Source: Candidatus Moraniibacteriota bacterium (GTDB lineage Bacteria; Patescibacteriota; Minisyncoccia; Moranbacterales; GCA-2747515). From it: 12,942 bases of DNA. How positions within the stretch are numbered: position 1 is the stretch's first letter; every line of letters begins with the position of its first letter. The position numbers were made by a program, and so were the translations under genes. Below, piece by piece: positions 11,958-12,942 of this stretch. Below the pieces are notes generated by a model, which saw only the letters and a program-made list of their open reading frames with translations, had not been told where the DNA came from and searched no databases. Location of the stretch: assembly GCA_029933995.1 (NCBI GenBank), contig JAOZNB010000032.1, positions 1-12,942 of the forward strand. Reading direction: 5' to 3'.

Positions 11958-12725
11958 ATGTCAGGAGATAAAGTTGTGTTAAGTGGACAGGTGCCTACTT
12001 TTCAGTCTCAAGGGACTGAAAAGAAAATTTCAAGAGAGGAAGCGTGGACGGAGACGTTGTCACTAGCAAATACAATACAAGTGACGGCACTTCAAACACA
12101 GTTGGCTAAGGTAGGTGAAGAAAATAAACGCTTAAAAGAAAAAAATGCAGAATTAGAGCTGTTGGTTTGCATGGATAGCTTAACAGGTGCGTATAATCGT
12201 CGATACCTAGATGAAACTGCTCAAAAGATGATTGCAAATGAAATTCGTGCAAAGCGGTCATGGGGAGTGCTCATGATGGATATTGATTATTTCAAAAAGT
12301 GCAATGATGATTTTGGGCACAATGTAGGAGATAAAGTTCTTATAAATGTTGTAAAAATGTTACAGCATATTTCTCGCAAAGGGGATTTTGTTATCAGATA
12401 TGGTGGGGAGGAATTTTGTGTTTTAATTTTTGACATTGATGCAGATGAACTCGAAGTTATCGCAGAGCGTTATCGCAAAGCAGTTGCTTCTACATATACT
12501 CCATTTCTCAGTGAGTGTGGAAATGAAGAGTCTATTTCTATTACTGTCAGTGTTGGAGCTTGTTTTGTGCCAAGTGACAGCACTATGGAGCTTGAATATG
12601 TAACTAAGCTTGCAGATAAAGCTTTGTATGATGCAAAGGATTCTGGACGAAATTGTGTTTTGTTTCATGATAGACGCAAAGTAAAAAATGAAGAATGTTG
12701 TATCATATCTGACAGAAGACAATAA
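11958..12725 (+). CDS. Diguanylate cyclase (GGDEF domain)
   Basis: It should make cyclic di-GMP from two GTP. The 255 residues comprise an N-terminal region without a recognised sensor (1-40), a coiled coil (about 41-70, LQTQLAKVGEENKRLKEKNAELE) that would drive dimerisation, and a complete GGDEF domain (about 71-236): DSLTGAYNRRYLD (73-85), MMDIDYFKKCNDDFGH (106-121) with metal-binding Asp108, RYGGEEF (147-153), SITVSVGA (194-201) and ADKALYDAKDSGRN (219-232). The active-site GGEEF is intact, and RKGD (140-143), five residues before it, is an intact inhibitory I-site, so product feedback is expected. It is cytosolic. GGGGAG precedes the ATG at 11958; an ATG at 11847 would add 37 residues and has no ribosome site. 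Copies of a MITE-like sequence lie on both sides. Confidence 0.93.
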   Translation: MSGDKVVLSGQVPTFQSQGTEKKISREEAWTETLSLANTIQVTALQTQLAKVGEENKRLKEKNAELELLVCMDSLTGAYNRRYLDETAQKMIANEIRAKRSWGVLMMDIDYFKKCNDDFGHNVGDKVLINVVKMLQHISRKGDFVIRYGGEEFCVLIFDIDADELEVIAERYRKAVASTYTPFLSECGNEESISITVSVGACFVPSDSTMELEYVTKLADKALYDAKDSGRNCVLFHDRRKVKNEECCIISDRRQ

Positions 12726-12734
12726 TTTTATACA

Positions 12735-12772
12735 AAAAACCATTGTAATTTATATGAATTACAATGGTTTTT
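12735..12772 (+). terminator. Intrinsic terminator after the diguanylate cyclase gene
   Basis: A perfect 16-pair stem, AAAAACCATTGTAATT (12735-12750) with AATTACAATGGTTTTT (12757-12772), has a six-base loop and is A/T-symmetric, so it may work on both strands. Confidence 0.92.
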
Positions 12773-12887
12773 CATTTTGGGTAGTTTTTATATTTTATAT
12801 ATCTTTAGATACAGCCTAGATAAAATAATTTTTATGAATAAGATATGATTATGAGTAGTATTTGGAGGTCTGCAGACTTGTAAACAG

Positions 12888-12942
12888 CCGCGAAGTGAAA
12901 AACCTCCAAAACAAAGTAAACAAAACAAAAAGCTTTACTATT
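12888..12942. mobile_element. Start of a second copy of the MITE-like element (cut by window end)
   Basis: The last 55 bases match 11569-11623 with a single C/T difference, in the same orientation. At the differing base this copy carries the same base as the right end of the first copy. The first base of the terminal repeat differs (G instead of A before CCGCG). The rest of the element lies beyond the window. Confidence 0.8.

Noticed and set aside
1..12942. Recoding of TGA as Gly or Trp (as in some CPR lineages)
   Set aside because: PyrC, PyrD, HolA, RuvA, RsmI and GGDEF are full length without in-frame TGA, and one gene ends at TGA.
1..12942. tRNA or rRNA genes
   Set aside because: I saw no cloverleaf with a T-loop GTTCGANTC motif and no rRNA-like segment; the hairpins found are terminators or leader structures.

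Overview
The window is a low-GC bacterial chromosome segment with mostly housekeeping genes mixed with unrecognised genes. The gene set fits a small-genome bacterium of the Candidate Phyla Radiation (Patescibacteria): a DUF3048 lipoprotein, HolA, a short S20, a 189-residue RuvA, a 226-residue RsmI and very AT-rich gene leaders. This placement is an inference and I give it moderate confidence. The code looks standard: the recognisable proteins are full length, with no in-frame TGA. TAA is the dominant stop and TGA is used once.

Layout. Positions 1-3910 (+): two lipoproteins (138-728; 789-2009, DUF3048/YerB-like), holA (2094-3038) and a membrane-anchored DUF4105/Lnb-N-domain protein (3083-3910). 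Positions 3950-6160 (+): a pyrD-pyrC operon with its own promoter, a possible leader ORF and a terminator. Positions 6190-6750: rpsT on the minus strand with a long structured leader, back to back with a plus-strand gene of unknown function (6752-7192). Positions 7200-8130 (+): an unrecognised 215-residue protein behind a hairpin-rich leader. Positions 8125-9443 (+): ruvA-rsmI. Positions 9590-11560 (-): two two-gene operons, a holin-like membrane protein with a DUF883-like protein, and a pair of unknown helical proteins. Positions 11568-12942: a 262-bp inverted-repeat element, a GGDEF diguanylate cyclase gene and the start of a second copy of the element, cut by the window end.

Function. pyrD and pyrC catalyse two consecutive steps of pyrimidine synthesis. 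holA, ruvA, rsmI and rpsT serve replication, recombination and translation. The lipoproteins, DUF4105, holin-like and DUF883 proteins are envelope components. The GGDEF protein should make c-di-GMP.

Most interesting signals. (1) Two gene classes coexist: genes with strong Shine-Dalgarno sequences (pyrD, pyrC, the unknown genes, GGDEF) and genes with none but TAAT-rich leaders (lipoproteins, holA, rpsT, ruvA, the envelope genes). (2) rpsT and ruvA share nearly the same sequence directly before their start codons. (3) The genes at 6752 and 7392 share an upstream promoter module. (4) A MITE-like element with nested palindromes occurs at both sides of the GGDEF gene, and related TGTCATTC palindromes lie in other intergenic gaps. 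None of these proves a new system; they are leads.
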